A stretch of 48,042 nucleotides of DNA from an uncultured Ignavibacteriales bacterium (GCA_903929035.1 CAIYTF010000198.1:1-48042), one strand, 5' to 3'. Positions 25,444 to 35,795 are shown, counted from the stretch's first letter. Translations and numbers: made by a program. Notes: a model not told the origin generated them from the sequence alone.

Positions 25444-25902
25444 ATGAGTTCACGCGTTGTTATAAGTTTCTGTTCAATAGTTCTGGTAACTTTTCTATAT
25501 GGCTGTTCTTCTTCGGCAATAGAAAAAAAAGCAGTCGACAAGCCCGCTAAAGATTCAGTAATGGTTTTTGAGGAATCAGCACCGGATACTCTAAACAAAA
25601 ATTCTGAAATAAGGGCAGTTCTTGAGAAAAATAATCGGGCAAAAGAATCTGCCGCCAGTAGTTTCAAATTCTCAATTCAATTAGGTGCTTTTTCAACTCT
25701 CGAAAAAGCGGATAACTTCGCGATTGAAGCCAAGAAAAAATCAAAAAAAGAACTTAGCGTTGCTTTTAACGAGGCAGTAAAACTCTTCGTTGTGCAGGTT
25801 GTTCCTGCATTTGAAAACAGGGCGGATGCCGATGCACTCCGCGATCACCTGTGGAAAATAAAAGAATTCAAAGATGCGTGGATTGTGCTTGTGGATGAAT
25901 AG
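25444..25902 (+). CDS. SPOR-domain lipoprotein
   Basis: A lipoprotein signal (MSSRVVISFC...FLYGC, C21) and a low-complexity linker precede a C-terminal SPOR domain (FSIQLGAFSTLEKADNFAIEAKKK ... VQVVPAFENRADADALRDHLW). SPOR domains bind glycan strands stripped of stem peptides and often mark the division septum, so a role in cell-wall remodelling in the periplasm is likely. GAGGA at 25434-25438 is 5 bases before the ATG at 25444, favouring it over upstream ATGs. The length of 152 residues fits small SPOR proteins. Confidence 0.85.
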   Translation: MSSRVVISFCSIVLVTFLYGCSSSAIEKKAVDKPAKDSVMVFEESAPDTLNKNSEIRAVLEKNNRAKESAASSFKFSIQLGAFSTLEKADNFAIEAKKKSKKELSVAFNEAVKLFVVQVVPAFENRADADALRDHLWKIKEFKDAWIVLVDE

Positions 25903-25918
25903 AAATGCATATAGATAT

Positions 25919-25946
25919 GTAGAGACGCGATATATCACGTCTCTAC
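25919..25946. repeat. 28-base palindrome between convergent genes
   Basis: Arms GTAGAGACG (25919-25927) and CGTCTCTAC (25938-25946) are exact reverse complements, and the inner GATATATC is also self-complementary, so only one pair mismatches across the 28 bases. No T-run follows. Similar GTAGAGACG-type palindromes occur as intergenic repeats in other genomes. It may act as a transcription barrier between convergent genes. Confidence 0.6.
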
Positions 25947-25960
25947 GATTACCAGAATAA

Positions 25961-26173
25961 TTAAAAATAGAAATCGATTACCGTTACTTCTTCGGCTTCA
26001 GAATCACTCCGCTTCAGATAAGAAATAAATTCTTTCGCCACCACTTCGGTCTTTTTTGATTTATATTTCTCCAATAGTGCTTCTAATTCCTTGTGACTAA
26101 AACTGCTGATAACATAGTGCTTTTCTTCATTATCATCAAAAAAACGGTAAACTATTTTTGTCGGTTTTTTCAT
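25961..26173 (-). CDS. Small conserved-looking protein at the end of the acyl-CoA dehydrogenase operon
   Basis: A 70-residue charged protein (starts MKKPTKIVYRFFDDNEEKHY, ends EEVTVIDFYF) with no signal peptide or known motif. GGAG lies 7 bases before the ATG and the gene begins 26 bases after the acyl-CoA dehydrogenase stop on the same strand, supporting a real gene in that operon. Not recognised as a family; the composition and alternating strand-helix pattern suggest a compact alpha/beta fold. Confidence 0.6.
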   Translation of the reverse strand: MKKPTKIVYRFFDDNEEKHYVISSFSHKELEALLEKYKSKKTEVVAKEFISYLKRSDSEAEEVTVIDFYF

Positions 26174-26199
26174 CTCTGCTCCGTATAGGTTTATATCGC

Positions 26200-27924
26200 T
26201 TAAATTAAAATTGTATCTTGATGAAGAATGTCCGAATATACACCGGACCTGATAACTTCTTTATTTTTAATTGCCCTTGAATACGCGCCAAGAATATATC
26301 GGTGCGCTGTAAACAATCTCTTATTATCATCATCATTGGCTTCGCGCAATAAAAGGCATCCAAGATAAATATCGCCGTACATTTCAACAAGCTCACGCAT
26401 AGCAATATCCTGATAACTCATATCTTTCTTGTTTTTCACGAAAGATAAGCTTTCGCTGTAAATATTGCGAATATCGATTAATAATTTTAACAAGTCCTGC
26501 ATACTGCCTTTATATCCGGCACTCAGCCATTTGCTGATATATTCTCCAACCACGTCATTGAGAACTCCGCCTGCCGCTGCAACCACCTGCATCTGTGATG
26601 TTCCTTCATAGATATTGGTTATTCGCGCATCGCGATATAGCTGCTCAATTTTAAATTCTTTCATATAGCCTGTGCCGCCGTGAATTTGCATTGAATCATA
26701 AACTATTTTATTCACGCCTTCACTCAAGAAATATTTTGTAAGCGGAGTAAGGAAAGCAAGAATTTTGGATGCTTCTTTCAATTTCTCATTCATTTCCGCG
26801 AATGATTTTTTCTGTGCCTTCAGTTTTTCAATTTCGATTTCATAAGTTTCTTTTCTGTCAAGCCACAAACAAGTGTCATAAAACAAAGTGCGGTGTGCTT
26901 CTATTGTAATTCGCATTTCAATAAGCATATTTGCTATAACCGGTAAATTATAGATTGAAGTGCCAAACTGCTCACGCGCTTTTGCATATTTCAATGCTTC
27001 TTCATAAGCAGCCTGCCCAATACCAAGTGATTGCGCCCCGATCCCGACTCGCGCTCGGTTCATTAAATATATCACGTACTTTAGCAGCCCGAATCGGCGC
27101 TGTCCTACTAATTCAGCGGGTGTATCGTTAAATTGAAGCTCGCAGGTCGGGCTTCCGTGGATTCCTAACTTATGCTCAATACGGCGAATGACAACAGTAC
27201 TATCACCATTGCAGACAAACATACTTAATCCGCGGGCATCTTTCGTGCCGGCTTCTGTCCGTGCTAAAACCAGCAGAACTTCACCGTTCCCATTGGTTAT
27301 GAATCGTTTTACACCCCGCAAGAACCAATTCCCTTTTTCATCTTGGTAGGCTGTCAACTTAACTGCCTGCAAATCTGAACCGGCATCAGGTTCAGTTAAA
27401 GCCATAGCACCGGTAAAATCACCCCTGCAAAATCCGGGCAAGTATCTTTCTTTTTGATCTTCATCGCCAAATTGGGCAATCGTTCTTGCTATATCCTGCA
27501 AACCAAAAATATTCATAAGTGATGCATCAGCTCGTGAAATTATCTCGACTGACATCATATAAATTGTCGTTGGGAAATTTATCCCGCCAAATTCGCGGGG
27601 AATAATCATACCCATCAACTCGGCTTTTGAAAGTACTTCCAATGCCTTTTTTGTGCCATCGGCATAAATCACTTTACCGTTTTCCAATGTTGCACCAAAC
27701 TCATCAACAGCCGCGGCATTTGGAGCAATATAGTTTCCTGCAAGATCGCCGGTAACTTCAAGAATTTTCCTGTAGTTTTCCATAGCATCGGCATAGTCAG
27801 TCGGTGCATAAGAATATTTTTCCGATTGTGTATAACTGTCTTCAATCAGTTCAACTATCTCTTTTAGATCGAACTTATTAAAGTGGTAGAGAATATCAGG
27901 ATTTTCCGAAAAATAATTTGACAT
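26200..27924 (-). CDS. Acyl-CoA dehydrogenase
   Basis: FAD-dependent enzyme making a trans-2,3 double bond in an acyl-CoA and passing electrons to the flavoprotein encoded just upstream. Signatures are GAMALTEPDAGSDL for FAD/substrate contact, GYMKEFKIEQLYRDARI, and NIYEGTSQMQ with the probable catalytic glutamate near residue 440. At 574 residues it is longer than short-chain members, with an extra C-terminal helical part as in a group of larger bacterial enzymes. Chain-length preference is unknown. It starts 4 bases after the etfA stop. Confidence 0.92.
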   Translation of the reverse strand: MSNYFSENPDILYHFNKFDLKEIVELIEDSYTQSEKYSYAPTDYADAMENYRKILEVTGDLAGNYIAPNAAAVDEFGATLENGKVIYADGTKKALEVLSKAELMGMIIPREFGGINFPTTIYMMSVEIISRADASLMNIFGLQDIARTIAQFGDEDQKERYLPGFCRGDFTGAMALTEPDAGSDLQAVKLTAYQDEKGNWFLRGVKRFITNGNGEVLLVLARTEAGTKDARGLSMFVCNGDSTVVIRRIEHKLGIHGSPTCELQFNDTPAELVGQRRFGLLKYVIYLMNRARVGIGAQSLGIGQAAYEEALKYAKAREQFGTSIYNLPVIANMLIEMRITIEAHRTLFYDTCLWLDRKETYEIEIEKLKAQKKSFAEMNEKLKEASKILAFLTPLTKYFLSEGVNKIVYDSMQIHGGTGYMKEFKIEQLYRDARITNIYEGTSQMQVVAAAGGVLNDVVGEYISKWLSAGYKGSMQDLLKLLIDIRNIYSESLSFVKNKKDMSYQDIAMRELVEMYGDIYLGCLLLREANDDDNKRLFTAHRYILGAYSRAIKNKEVIRSGVYSDILHQDTILI

Positions 27925-27928
27925 ACTA

Positions 27929-28945
27929 TTATTTCAATTTTTGCTTGAATACATTGATAAATAAAGGGAGGATTTGTGAAGCATCTCCGACAACGCCATA
28001 ATGCGCGACACCAAAAATTGGCGCATCTGCATCGCTATTGATGGCAATAATTTTATTGGATTCCTGCATTCCCGCGCGGTGCTGAATCGCGCCGGATATT
28101 CCGACTGCAATATATAGTTTCGGTCTTACGGTAACTCCGGTCTGCCCTACTTGCCTATCAGGAGTGACAAAACCGGCATCTACTGCAGCACGGCTGCCTG
28201 CAACCTCACCGCCTATGGCGTGCGCGAGTTCTTCAACAAACCTGAAATTTTCTTTTGTCCCGACTCCGTAACCGCCCGCGACAATAATAGGAGCACTTTT
28301 CAGGTTAACTTTATTTTCCTGCCTGTGCTGCTCTATTATCTCCACTATCGAATCAAAAGCTTCCGGCAGATAAGGTATTTTTGTAATCTTTCCTATCCCG
28401 GGTTTTTCTAAAGGCTCAAGACGCATAACACCTTCACGCACGGTTGCCATTTGTGTCTGCACATCAGGCGAAATGATTGTTGCAATTATGTTACCGCCAA
28501 AAGCCGGACGAATTTGCAGCAATAAATTTTTATAATCAACGCGTAAATATTTCACATCTGAAATCTGCAGGTCAGTGCAGTCGGCTGTCAGTCCGCTTTT
28601 GCTATGTGATGCAGCTCGAGGAGCCAAATCTCTGCCCACAATCGTGGCACCAAAAAGGAAAATTCCGGGTTTATGCGCATCCACAAGCTGATTAACTATT
28701 CTGCTATATGGCATTGTACGGTAATTTGCCAGCGATTGATCATCAATCGTGTAGGCTTCAACAGCACCAAATCGAAAGGTTTCCTTGGCAAGCGATTCAA
28801 TATTGTGACCGATAACCACTGATTTTAAACTGCCTGAAAGTGTCTCTGCTAATTTTCTTCCTTTTGAAAGAAGTTCAAAACTTACATCGGAGGCTTTGCC
28901 GTTGTGCTGCTCAATAAATACCCAAACATCGTTATTTCTTTCCAT
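27929..28945 (-). CDS. etfA: Electron transfer flavoprotein alpha subunit
   Basis: The C-terminal half carries the FAD-binding signature of ETF-alpha: VAGGYGVG, GSRAAVDAGFV, RQVGQTGVTVRPKLYIAVGISGAIQH and INSDADAPIFGVAHYGVVGD. The N-terminal half (VWVFIEQHNGKASDV) is the Rossmann-like domain. It forms a heterodimer with EtfB and carries electrons from the acyl-CoA dehydrogenase to the quinone pool. The ATG at 28945 is chosen because the product then starts as family members do; an ATG at 28972 would overlap etfB by 20 bases. GGAG lies very close to the chosen start. Confidence 0.92.
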   Translation of the reverse strand: MERNNDVWVFIEQHNGKASDVSFELLSKGRKLAETLSGSLKSVVIGHNIESLAKETFRFGAVEAYTIDDQSLANYRTMPYSRIVNQLVDAHKPGIFLFGATIVGRDLAPRAASHSKSGLTADCTDLQISDVKYLRVDYKNLLLQIRPAFGGNIIATIISPDVQTQMATVREGVMRLEPLEKPGIGKITKIPYLPEAFDSIVEIIEQHRQENKVNLKSAPIIVAGGYGVGTKENFRFVEELAHAIGGEVAGSRAAVDAGFVTPDRQVGQTGVTVRPKLYIAVGISGAIQHRAGMQESNKIIAINSDADAPIFGVAHYGVVGDASQILPLFINVFKQKLK

Positions 28946-28952
28946 ACTCCGA

Positions 28953-29843
28953 TTATCCAAAAATGTGATCAACCATTAATTTATCTATCAATTCCCCAAT
29001 GCCTGCTTTTGTCGCGTGAAACATTTCTCTCTGTCCGCCGCCAAGAACAACCGATTCCACTTTGTGTACTTTTGTCGGTGAACCTGCAACCCCGCATCTT
29101 TCTGCTTCGAGCATTAAATCATCCATAGTGAATGTACGTATATATAGATTTTTTGAAAGATATTCATCTTTCAATTGATCGATATAAAGAAGCGAATTTC
29201 CTTCAACAAGTTTCTCGAGTTCCATAAGAGTTTTCGCGTTCTTATAAGTCATCACGCGGCGTGCTTTATATGGTCTTGGTGATACAGCATCTTTCAGAAC
29301 AGTAACCAATACAGGCATTCCGGATTCAACAATTTCATATCCGCCTTCTATTTTGCGCTTAATCCTAATTTTTCCGTCTTGAATGTGCAATACTTCTTCG
29401 GTGTAAGTCACTTGAGGGATATGCAATTTTTCTGCCGTCTGCGGACCAACCTGCGCGGTATCACCGTCAATTGCCTGCCGTCCGGAAAAAATAATATCGT
29501 AACGGCCAATTTTTCTAATCGCTTCGGAAAGAACATAGGAAGTTGCCAGAGTATCGGCACCTGCAAATTTGCGGTCACTAATCAGATAGGCTTCGTCTGC
29601 ACCCATATAGAGGCACTCCCTCAGAACATCGGATGCACGGGGCGGTCCCATAGTAATAACTGTAACTTTGCCGCTGTATGTATCCTGAACCTGCAAAGCC
29701 AATTCTAATGCAACTCTGTCCTCGTGATTAAAAATTGCCGGCAGCAATGCGCGGTTGACAGTGCCGTCTTCTTTCATAACCTGTCCGGAAATATTTGCCG
29801 TATCAGGGACTTGCTTAACCATAACAATGCTGTTGATTGCCAT
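28953..29843 (-). CDS. etfB: Electron transfer flavoprotein beta subunit
   Basis: The ETF-beta subunit, recognised from KQVPDTANI near the N-terminus, GPPRASDVLRECLYMGADEAYLISD, FSGRQAIDGDTAQVGPQTAEKL and the adenine-nucleotide segment. The length of 296 residues is slightly longer than most. It is first in the operon etfB-etfA-acyl-CoA dehydrogenase-small protein, all on the minus strand with very short gaps, fitting a fatty-acid or branched-acid oxidation unit. Confidence 0.92.
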   Translation of the reverse strand: MAINSIVMVKQVPDTANISGQVMKEDGTVNRALLPAIFNHEDRVALELALQVQDTYSGKVTVITMGPPRASDVLRECLYMGADEAYLISDRKFAGADTLATSYVLSEAIRKIGRYDIIFSGRQAIDGDTAQVGPQTAEKLHIPQVTYTEEVLHIQDGKIRIKRKIEGGYEIVESGMPVLVTVLKDAVSPRPYKARRVMTYKNAKTLMELEKLVEGNSLLYIDQLKDEYLSKNLYIRTFTMDDLMLEAERCGVAGSPTKVHKVESVVLGGGQREMFHATKAGIGELIDKLMVDHIFG

Positions 29844-30567
<724 letters not shown>

Positions 30568-30627
30568 TCTTGAATGAAAAATATGTTACTAACAAAATTT
30601 GAATACTAAAAAAAGAAAGATAAATAT

Positions 30628-31794
30628 ATGTTCAACTTTGATTTTTATAACCCGACACGTATTGTATTTGGCAAAGACAGGCTTGTCAGCCTCGAACAGC
30701 TTGTTCCGGCTAACGCGAATATACTCATAACATTTGGCGGAGGAAGTGCAAAAAAAAGCGGCTTGATGGATAAGGTAAAAGAAGCCCTTGGCAGCAGAAA
30801 AGTGCTTGAATTTGGCGGCATTGAACCGAATCCTCGTTACGAAACATTGATAAAAGCCGCCGATGTTGTACGTGAGGAAGGCATTGACTTTTTACTTGCT
30901 GTTGGCGGAGGTTCGGTTATTGACGGGACTAAATTCATTTCCCTTGCTTCTAACTATTCCGGTGAGCCTTCCGATCTATTAAAATTTGGATTTATTCCTA
31001 TTCCCTTAGATGTAGTGGGAAAAGCGATTCCTATTGGCACCGTCCTCACTTTGCCCGGTACAGGCTCTGAAATGAATACCGGTGCTGTCATCAGCTATGA
31101 AAATGGTAAATATCCTGTAATGAGCGGATTGACTTTCCCGAAATTTTCTATCCTTGATCCTACAATTACATATACGCTTCCTAAAATCCAGGCTGCTAAT
31201 GGAATAATCGATACCTTTGTACATACCACGGAACAATATCTTACATACCCTGTAAATGGATTATTGCAGGATCGTTTTGCAGAAGGCATTCTGCTGACAC
31301 TTATTGAAATTGGTCTAAAGTCAGTTGATGAACCCGGTAATTATGATGTACGCGCGAATCACGTTTGGTGTGCCACGCTTGCTTTGAATGGACTTATTGG
31401 TGCCGGTGTGCCGCAAGACTGGGCAACGCATATGATCGGTCACGAACTCACTGCAATGTTTGGCATTGACCACGCTCAGACGTTAGCCATTGTCTTACCA
31501 TCAATGCTTGAAGTCCGCCGCGATAAAAAGCGGGCAAAACTGCTGCAATATGCTGATCGTGTATGGAATATTCAAACAGGCAGCGAAGATGAAAAGATTG
31601 ATTTAGCAATTCAGAAAACCAGAGAATTCTTTGAAAGTCTCGGTGTAAAAACGCGTCTTTCAGAATACGGCGTTAGTGCTGATAAAATTCCGGATGTTGT
31701 TGAGCAGTTAAAGGTTCATAGGATGGCAGTTCTTTCAGAGACACAGGATCTAACTTTAAATATAAGCCAAAAAATTCTTGAAAATGCGATGTAA
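30628..31794 (+). CDS. yqhD: YqhD-like iron/zinc-containing alcohol dehydrogenase
   Basis: NADPH-linked alcohol dehydrogenase that reduces a range of short aldehydes. The nucleotide motif is AVGGGSVIDGTK (91-102). Metal ligands match E. coli YqhD with an offset of one: D195, H199, H268 and H282 in DTFVHTTEQY and THMIGHELTAMFGIDHAQ. The length of 388 residues is the family norm. It lies 60 bases after the aldo/keto reductase remnant, which suggests an older aldehyde-reduction pair. Physiological substrate unknown. Confidence 0.9.
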   Translation: MFNFDFYNPTRIVFGKDRLVSLEQLVPANANILITFGGGSAKKSGLMDKVKEALGSRKVLEFGGIEPNPRYETLIKAADVVREEGIDFLLAVGGGSVIDGTKFISLASNYSGEPSDLLKFGFIPIPLDVVGKAIPIGTVLTLPGTGSEMNTGAVISYENGKYPVMSGLTFPKFSILDPTITYTLPKIQAANGIIDTFVHTTEQYLTYPVNGLLQDRFAEGILLTLIEIGLKSVDEPGNYDVRANHVWCATLALNGLIGAGVPQDWATHMIGHELTAMFGIDHAQTLAIVLPSMLEVRRDKKRAKLLQYADRVWNIQTGSEDEKIDLAIQKTREFFESLGVKTRLSEYGVSADKIPDVVEQLKVHRMAVLSETQDLTLNISQKILENAM

Positions 31795-32107
31795 ATTATA
31801 CATCAGCAAGAAGCCCTTTTTTGAGCGTGTAAACAGCAATTTAGGTTAAATGATAGTAACTACTCAGCCACTTACAAAAGTAAAGAATTTGTTATAGAAT
31901 AGCTTGTACAATTTGCAAAAAGAAAGATGTAATGGTTAAGTTTACAAAGTAAGAACAAAGCAATACAAATATATTGTTGGGAATGTCGAAAAGAAATAGA
32001 GCTTCTTACCGCGATGAAGCATTTAATCGGCATTATTCTTTGAATTTAACAAAAATTTTTATACCTTGCTTTTGAATAGTCTCCAATATTGCTTATTTTT
32101 CCAAATT
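31795..32107. other. Intergenic region upstream of cmk
   Basis: 313 bases with no gene. The only notable feature is the Bacteroidota-type promoter candidate at 32039-32069. No terminator for the alcohol dehydrogenase gene is evident. Confidence 0.5.
32039..32069 (+). promoter_or_regulatory. Candidate Bacteroidota-type promoter for cmk-ispH-rpsA
   Basis: TTTG at 32039-32042, then exactly 19 bases, then TACCTTGC at 32062-32069 resembles the TTTG-N19-TAnnTTTG housekeeping promoter of Bacteroidota, with the last motif off by one base. Transcription would start near 32076, about 30 bases before the ATG at 32108. Confidence 0.4.
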
Positions 32108-32779
32108 ATGAAAAAAATAATCATTGCAATTGATGGACCTGCAGGTTCCGGCAAAAGTACAACCGCACGGGAATTAGCAACACGGCTTAATTATTTATAT
32201 ATTGATACCGGTGCAATGTATAGAACCGTCACTTATATGGCACTAAAGAACGGCTGCGAAAACAATCCCGTAGAAGTGATTGACCGGCTAAAGCATTCGG
32301 TTATCGGGTTAAACTATCAAGATGGCGTGACCTATGTTTCTTTTGACGGCGTTGATGTTACGGAAGAATTAAGAACTAAGGAAGTAAATGCTCTCGTCAG
32401 CACGATCAGTAAAATAAAAGAAGTACGCGAAAACCTCGTTGAGAGACAGAAAAAAATGGGGTTATCAGGCGGTGTTGTTATGGAGGGACGAGACATTGGC
32501 ACCGCGGTGTTCCCTGATGCAGGACTGAAGATTTTTTTAATCGCCGATATTCAAACACGTGCTGAGCGTCGTTTACTTGAAATAAATAGCAAAGGCAAAG
32601 TTGAATCATTTAATGATATTAAACAAAACCTCGAGTATCGGGACAATATTGATTCTTCACGGGAGGTTGACCCGTTAAAATGTGCTAAAGATGCTTACCA
32701 ATTAGATACGACAGAACTTACGATTAAAGAGCAGGTTGACTATATTTATAATCTTGCTATTCAAAAATTGAACCAATAG
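32108..32779 (+). CDS. cmk: Cytidylate kinase
   Basis: Phosphorylates CMP and dCMP to the diphosphates. The P-loop GPAGSGKST is at 10-18, followed by YIDTGAMYRTVTY, VMEGRDIGTAVFPDAGLKIFL and DNIDSSREVDPLKCAKDA, all typical of bacterial Cmk. The start is the ATG before KKIIIAIDG; a TTG 14 codons upstream would add a non-conserved extension and overlap the promoter. It leads the cmk-ispH-rpsA cluster, a known conserved order. Confidence 0.93.
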   Translation: MKKIIIAIDGPAGSGKSTTARELATRLNYLYIDTGAMYRTVTYMALKNGCENNPVEVIDRLKHSVIGLNYQDGVTYVSFDGVDVTEELRTKEVNALVSTISKIKEVRENLVERQKKMGLSGGVVMEGRDIGTAVFPDAGLKIFLIADIQTRAERRLLEINSKGKVESFNDIKQNLEYRDNIDSSREVDPLKCAKDAYQLDTTELTIKEQVDYIYNLAIQKLNQ

Positions 32780-32802
32780 CTGCTCCTAATGGTTCAAAAT
32801 TT

Positions 32803-33696
32803 ATGAATGACTTACAAGTAGAAATTGATAAACAGGCAGGATTTTGCTGGGGCGTTGTCCGTGCAATTGATTTAGCTGAAGCTGCATTAAATAATGGCGA
32901 GAAGCTATATTCTTTGGGTGATATAATTCATAACACTGCAGAGGTTGACCGCTTATCAAAACTCGGTTTGGACACAATAAGTATTGAAGATTTTAATTCC
33001 ATTCCCGCGGGAAGCAGAGTGCTGATAAGAGCGCACGGTGAACCACCTGAAACTTATAGAAAAGCCTTTGAATACGGAATTGAGCTGATTGATGCAACTT
33101 GTCCCGTAGTGGCTAAAGTACAGGAAAGAATCCGAAAATTTGTTACGCGCGGTTTTCAGATTGTTATTTTCGGGAAAAAAGATCACGCTGAGGTAATCGG
33201 ATTGCAAGGGGTGACTGCAGGAAGAGCGATTGTTGTTCTTACTATCGAAGAAGCACTTTCTAAAGTAAATTTTTCTCAATCTACAGTGTTGTTTTCGCAG
33301 ACAACAATGGATAGAGAGACCTTTTATTCAATAGCAGATGTCTTGAAAGCAAAGATAAAAAATTTTGAAGTTGGGAGCATTGAGGAAACCGCTGTAGAGT
33401 TTCACGCTAAGGATACAATTTGCGGGCAAGTTTCAGGCAGAGAAAAGAAACTGCGTGAGTTTGCCAAGACTCACGATGTAATCATCTTTTCGGCAGGGAA
33501 AAAAAGCAGCAATGGAAAAGTATTGTTTAATATTGCAAAACAGGAAAACCCGAATACCTATTTTGTTGAAGACCCCGTAGAAATAGACCTGAGCCTGCTG
33601 AAAGGAATAAATTCTATCGGTATTACCGGTGCGACATCAACGCCGTGCAGGGCAATGGAAGAAATTAAAAAAAGAATTGTTAATTATCAATGGTAA
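32803..33696 (+). CDS. ispH: 4-hydroxy-3-methylbut-2-enyl diphosphate reductase
   Basis: Last enzyme of the non-mevalonate isoprenoid pathway, making IPP and DMAPP at a 4Fe-4S cluster. The three cluster cysteines are C15 (GFCWGVVRA), C100 (DATCPVVAKV) and C207 (DTICGQVSGRE). The active-site segments HAEVIG and SQTTMDRE are present. The length of 297 residues is normal. It starts 23 bases after cmk. Confidence 0.93.
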   Translation: MNDLQVEIDKQAGFCWGVVRAIDLAEAALNNGEKLYSLGDIIHNTAEVDRLSKLGLDTISIEDFNSIPAGSRVLIRAHGEPPETYRKAFEYGIELIDATCPVVAKVQERIRKFVTRGFQIVIFGKKDHAEVIGLQGVTAGRAIVVLTIEEALSKVNFSQSTVLFSQTTMDRETFYSIADVLKAKIKNFEVGSIEETAVEFHAKDTICGQVSGREKKLREFAKTHDVIIFSAGKKSSNGKVLFNIAKQENPNTYFVEDPVEIDLSLLKGINSIGITGATSTPCRAMEEIKKRIVNYQW

Positions 33697-33852
33697 ATGA
33701 AAAGCATACAATATTATAATTTACCATTTACAATTAACAATTGATAATTATTATTTGCCATCATAAACCTATATGTATAACAAATTCCGGTTCATTATTC
33801 TTCAAAGATGGCTTGCAAGAAAAATGAATCACTGTTCATAATCGGAGGTTTA

Positions 33853-35730
33853 ATGTCCGAACAAACAAAAGTCAAACTGTCAACTGCTGAAACAGAATAC
33901 CAAAATTCAAAAAAATTTTTTGATGATGATGAGTATTCTCCGGAGGAATTTGCCGCACTTTCATCGCTGTATTCAAAATCATTTCCAGACAGCACGCAAG
34001 GTCAAATCGTAAAGGGAAGAGTTGTCAAAATTCTTGATGATTCTGTTATAGTTGATGTTGGCTTCAAATCAGAAGGCTCGATTCCCAGGGAGCAGTTCTC
34101 TAATATGAAAGATCTGAAACTTGGTCAAGAAATTGAAGTAGTGCTTGAAAGTGTTGAAGATCAAGATGGAAATCTTGTACTCAGCAAGCAGCGCGCGGAT
34201 TTCCTGCGTATATGGGAACGTGTTCTTGGAGCGCACGAAAATAATGAAACTATTAAAGGTAAAATCCTTAGACGAATTAAAGGTGGTATGGTTGTTGACC
34301 TTATCGGAATGGAATCATTCCTTCCCGGTTCACAAATTGATGTCCGCCCGATACGCGATTTTGATGCCCTTGTCGGTAAAGAAATGGATTTCCGCGTTGT
34401 TAAAGTTAACCAAGCTACCGAAAATGTCGTAGTTTCTCATAAAATTCTTGTCGAGGAAGAATATGCCGATCAAAGAAAAGCAGTTCTTGATAAACTTGAA
34501 AAAGGTCAAATACTTGAAGGAAACGTCAAAGCTATCACGGATTTTGGTGTCTTTATTGATCTTGGAGGAGTTGATGGATTGGTTCATATTACCGACTTAA
34601 GCTGGGGCAGAATTAATCACCCGAATGAAGTTGTTAAGCTTGATCAGGTTATCAATGTTGTTGTAACTGATTTTGATGAAGAAAAGAGAAGAATCTCACT
34701 TAGCTTGAAAAAACTGCTGCCGCATCCTTGGGATAATATTACCGACAAACTTAAAATTGGTGATAAAGTCACAGGACGTGTTGTATCTCTTACTGATTAC
34801 GGTGCATTTATCGAAATTGAAAAAGGTATCGAAGGCTTGATTCATAACTCTGAAATGAGCTGGATTACTCATATCAAACATCCATCGCAAATGGTTTCAA
34901 TGGGTCAAACCGTTGAAGCAATAGTTCTCTTTTTAGACAAGGATGACAAGAAAATTTCTCTTGGTATGAAGCAATTAGAGCCTGATCCTTGGCAAGAGTT
35001 TGTCCAAAAATATCCGGTTGGGTCTAAACACGAAGGTATCGCCCGCAACTTAACCACTTTTGGTGTTTTTGTTGAATTAGAACCCGGCATAGATGGATTA
35101 GTACATATATCGGACCTTTCGTGGACAAAGAAAATTCGTCACCCCGGCGAAGTTGTCAAAAAAGGCGAACGTATGGACGTTAATGTTTTGGCAGTTGATA
35201 TGGATCAAAGGAAGATTTCGCTTGGACATAAACAAATTTATGATAATCCTTGGGAAAAATTTGAAACTGTATATGCTTCCGGAACTGAAGTTAAAGGTAA
35301 AATTGTCAGAATCATTGAAAAAGGGTTGATTGTGGAATTGCCTGGGAATGTTGACGGATTTGTTCCGGCAACACAATTATCACCTTCAAGGATAAAGAAT
35401 TTATCTATCCATTTCCCTGTTGATTCAGAACTCGGGATGAAAGTTATCGAGTTTGATAAAGACGGCAAGAAAATTGTTCTTAGTTCATTACACTGGCTAA
35501 AAGAACAATCGGAAGCCGTGGTTGACGATTATATTAAGAGTCATAAACTTGAAAAAGTTTCTGTTTCCGATATAAGGGATGCAGAACCTGTTGCAGCCGA
35601 CCCAACTGATTTCCCTTCATTTGATGTCGAAATACCTGTACCAAAAAAATATGAAAGTTCTAAGAATTCTCCTTTAGCTGAAGCACCTGTTTCAGTAGAG
35701 AAAGCAGAAGAAATCTCAAAAGAATTATAG
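33853..35730 (+). CDS. rpsA: 30S ribosomal protein S1
   Basis: mRNA-binding ribosomal protein with six S1 (OB-fold) domains, opening at GQIVKGRVVKI, ETIKGKILRRI, GQILEGNVKAI, GDKVTGRVVSL, GSKHEGIARNL and EVKGKIVRII. Domains 3-5 carry the strongest consensus (DFGVFIDLGGVDGLVHITDLSW). A variable acidic tail of about 60 residues follows. GGAGG at 33844-33848 places the start at 33853 rather than at an ATG 15 codons upstream. A strong intrinsic terminator lies just downstream. Confidence 0.95.
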   Translation: MSEQTKVKLSTAETEYQNSKKFFDDDEYSPEEFAALSSLYSKSFPDSTQGQIVKGRVVKILDDSVIVDVGFKSEGSIPREQFSNMKDLKLGQEIEVVLESVEDQDGNLVLSKQRADFLRIWERVLGAHENNETIKGKILRRIKGGMVVDLIGMESFLPGSQIDVRPIRDFDALVGKEMDFRVVKVNQATENVVVSHKILVEEEYADQRKAVLDKLEKGQILEGNVKAITDFGVFIDLGGVDGLVHITDLSWGRINHPNEVVKLDQVINVVVTDFDEEKRRISLSLKKLLPHPWDNITDKLKIGDKVTGRVVSLTDYGAFIEIEKGIEGLIHNSEMSWITHIKHPSQMVSMGQTVEAIVLFLDKDDKKISLGMKQLEPDPWQEFVQKYPVGSKHEGIARNLTTFGVFVELEPGIDGLVHISDLSWTKKIRHPGEVVKKGERMDVNVLAVDMDQRKISLGHKQIYDNPWEKFETVYASGTEVKGKIVRIIEKGLIVELPGNVDGFVPATQLSPSRIKNLSIHFPVDSELGMKVIEFDKDGKKIVLSSLHWLKEQSEAVVDDYIKSHKLEKVSVSDIRDAEPVAADPTDFPSFDVEIPVPKKYESSKNSPLAEAPVSVEKAEEISKEL

Positions 35731-35750
35731 TATTTAGACTGTTATATTCA

Positions 35751-35795
35751 AAAGCGAAGCCGAATGATCAATTTCAATTTGCTTCGCTTTTTTTT
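35751..35795 (+). terminator. Intrinsic terminator of the cmk-ispH-rpsA cluster
   Basis: Perfect 10-bp stem AAAGCGAAGC (35751-35760) and GCTTCGCTTT (35781-35790) with a 20-base loop, followed directly by a T-run through 35795. It is 20 bases after the rpsA stop. Confidence 0.85.

Noticed and set aside
33715-33760. AATTTACAATTAACAATTGA-like sequence before rpsA as a regulatory site
   Set aside because: Similar AT-rich words occur near 18720 and 20045 and are common low-complexity intergenic sequence; no specific function can be supported.
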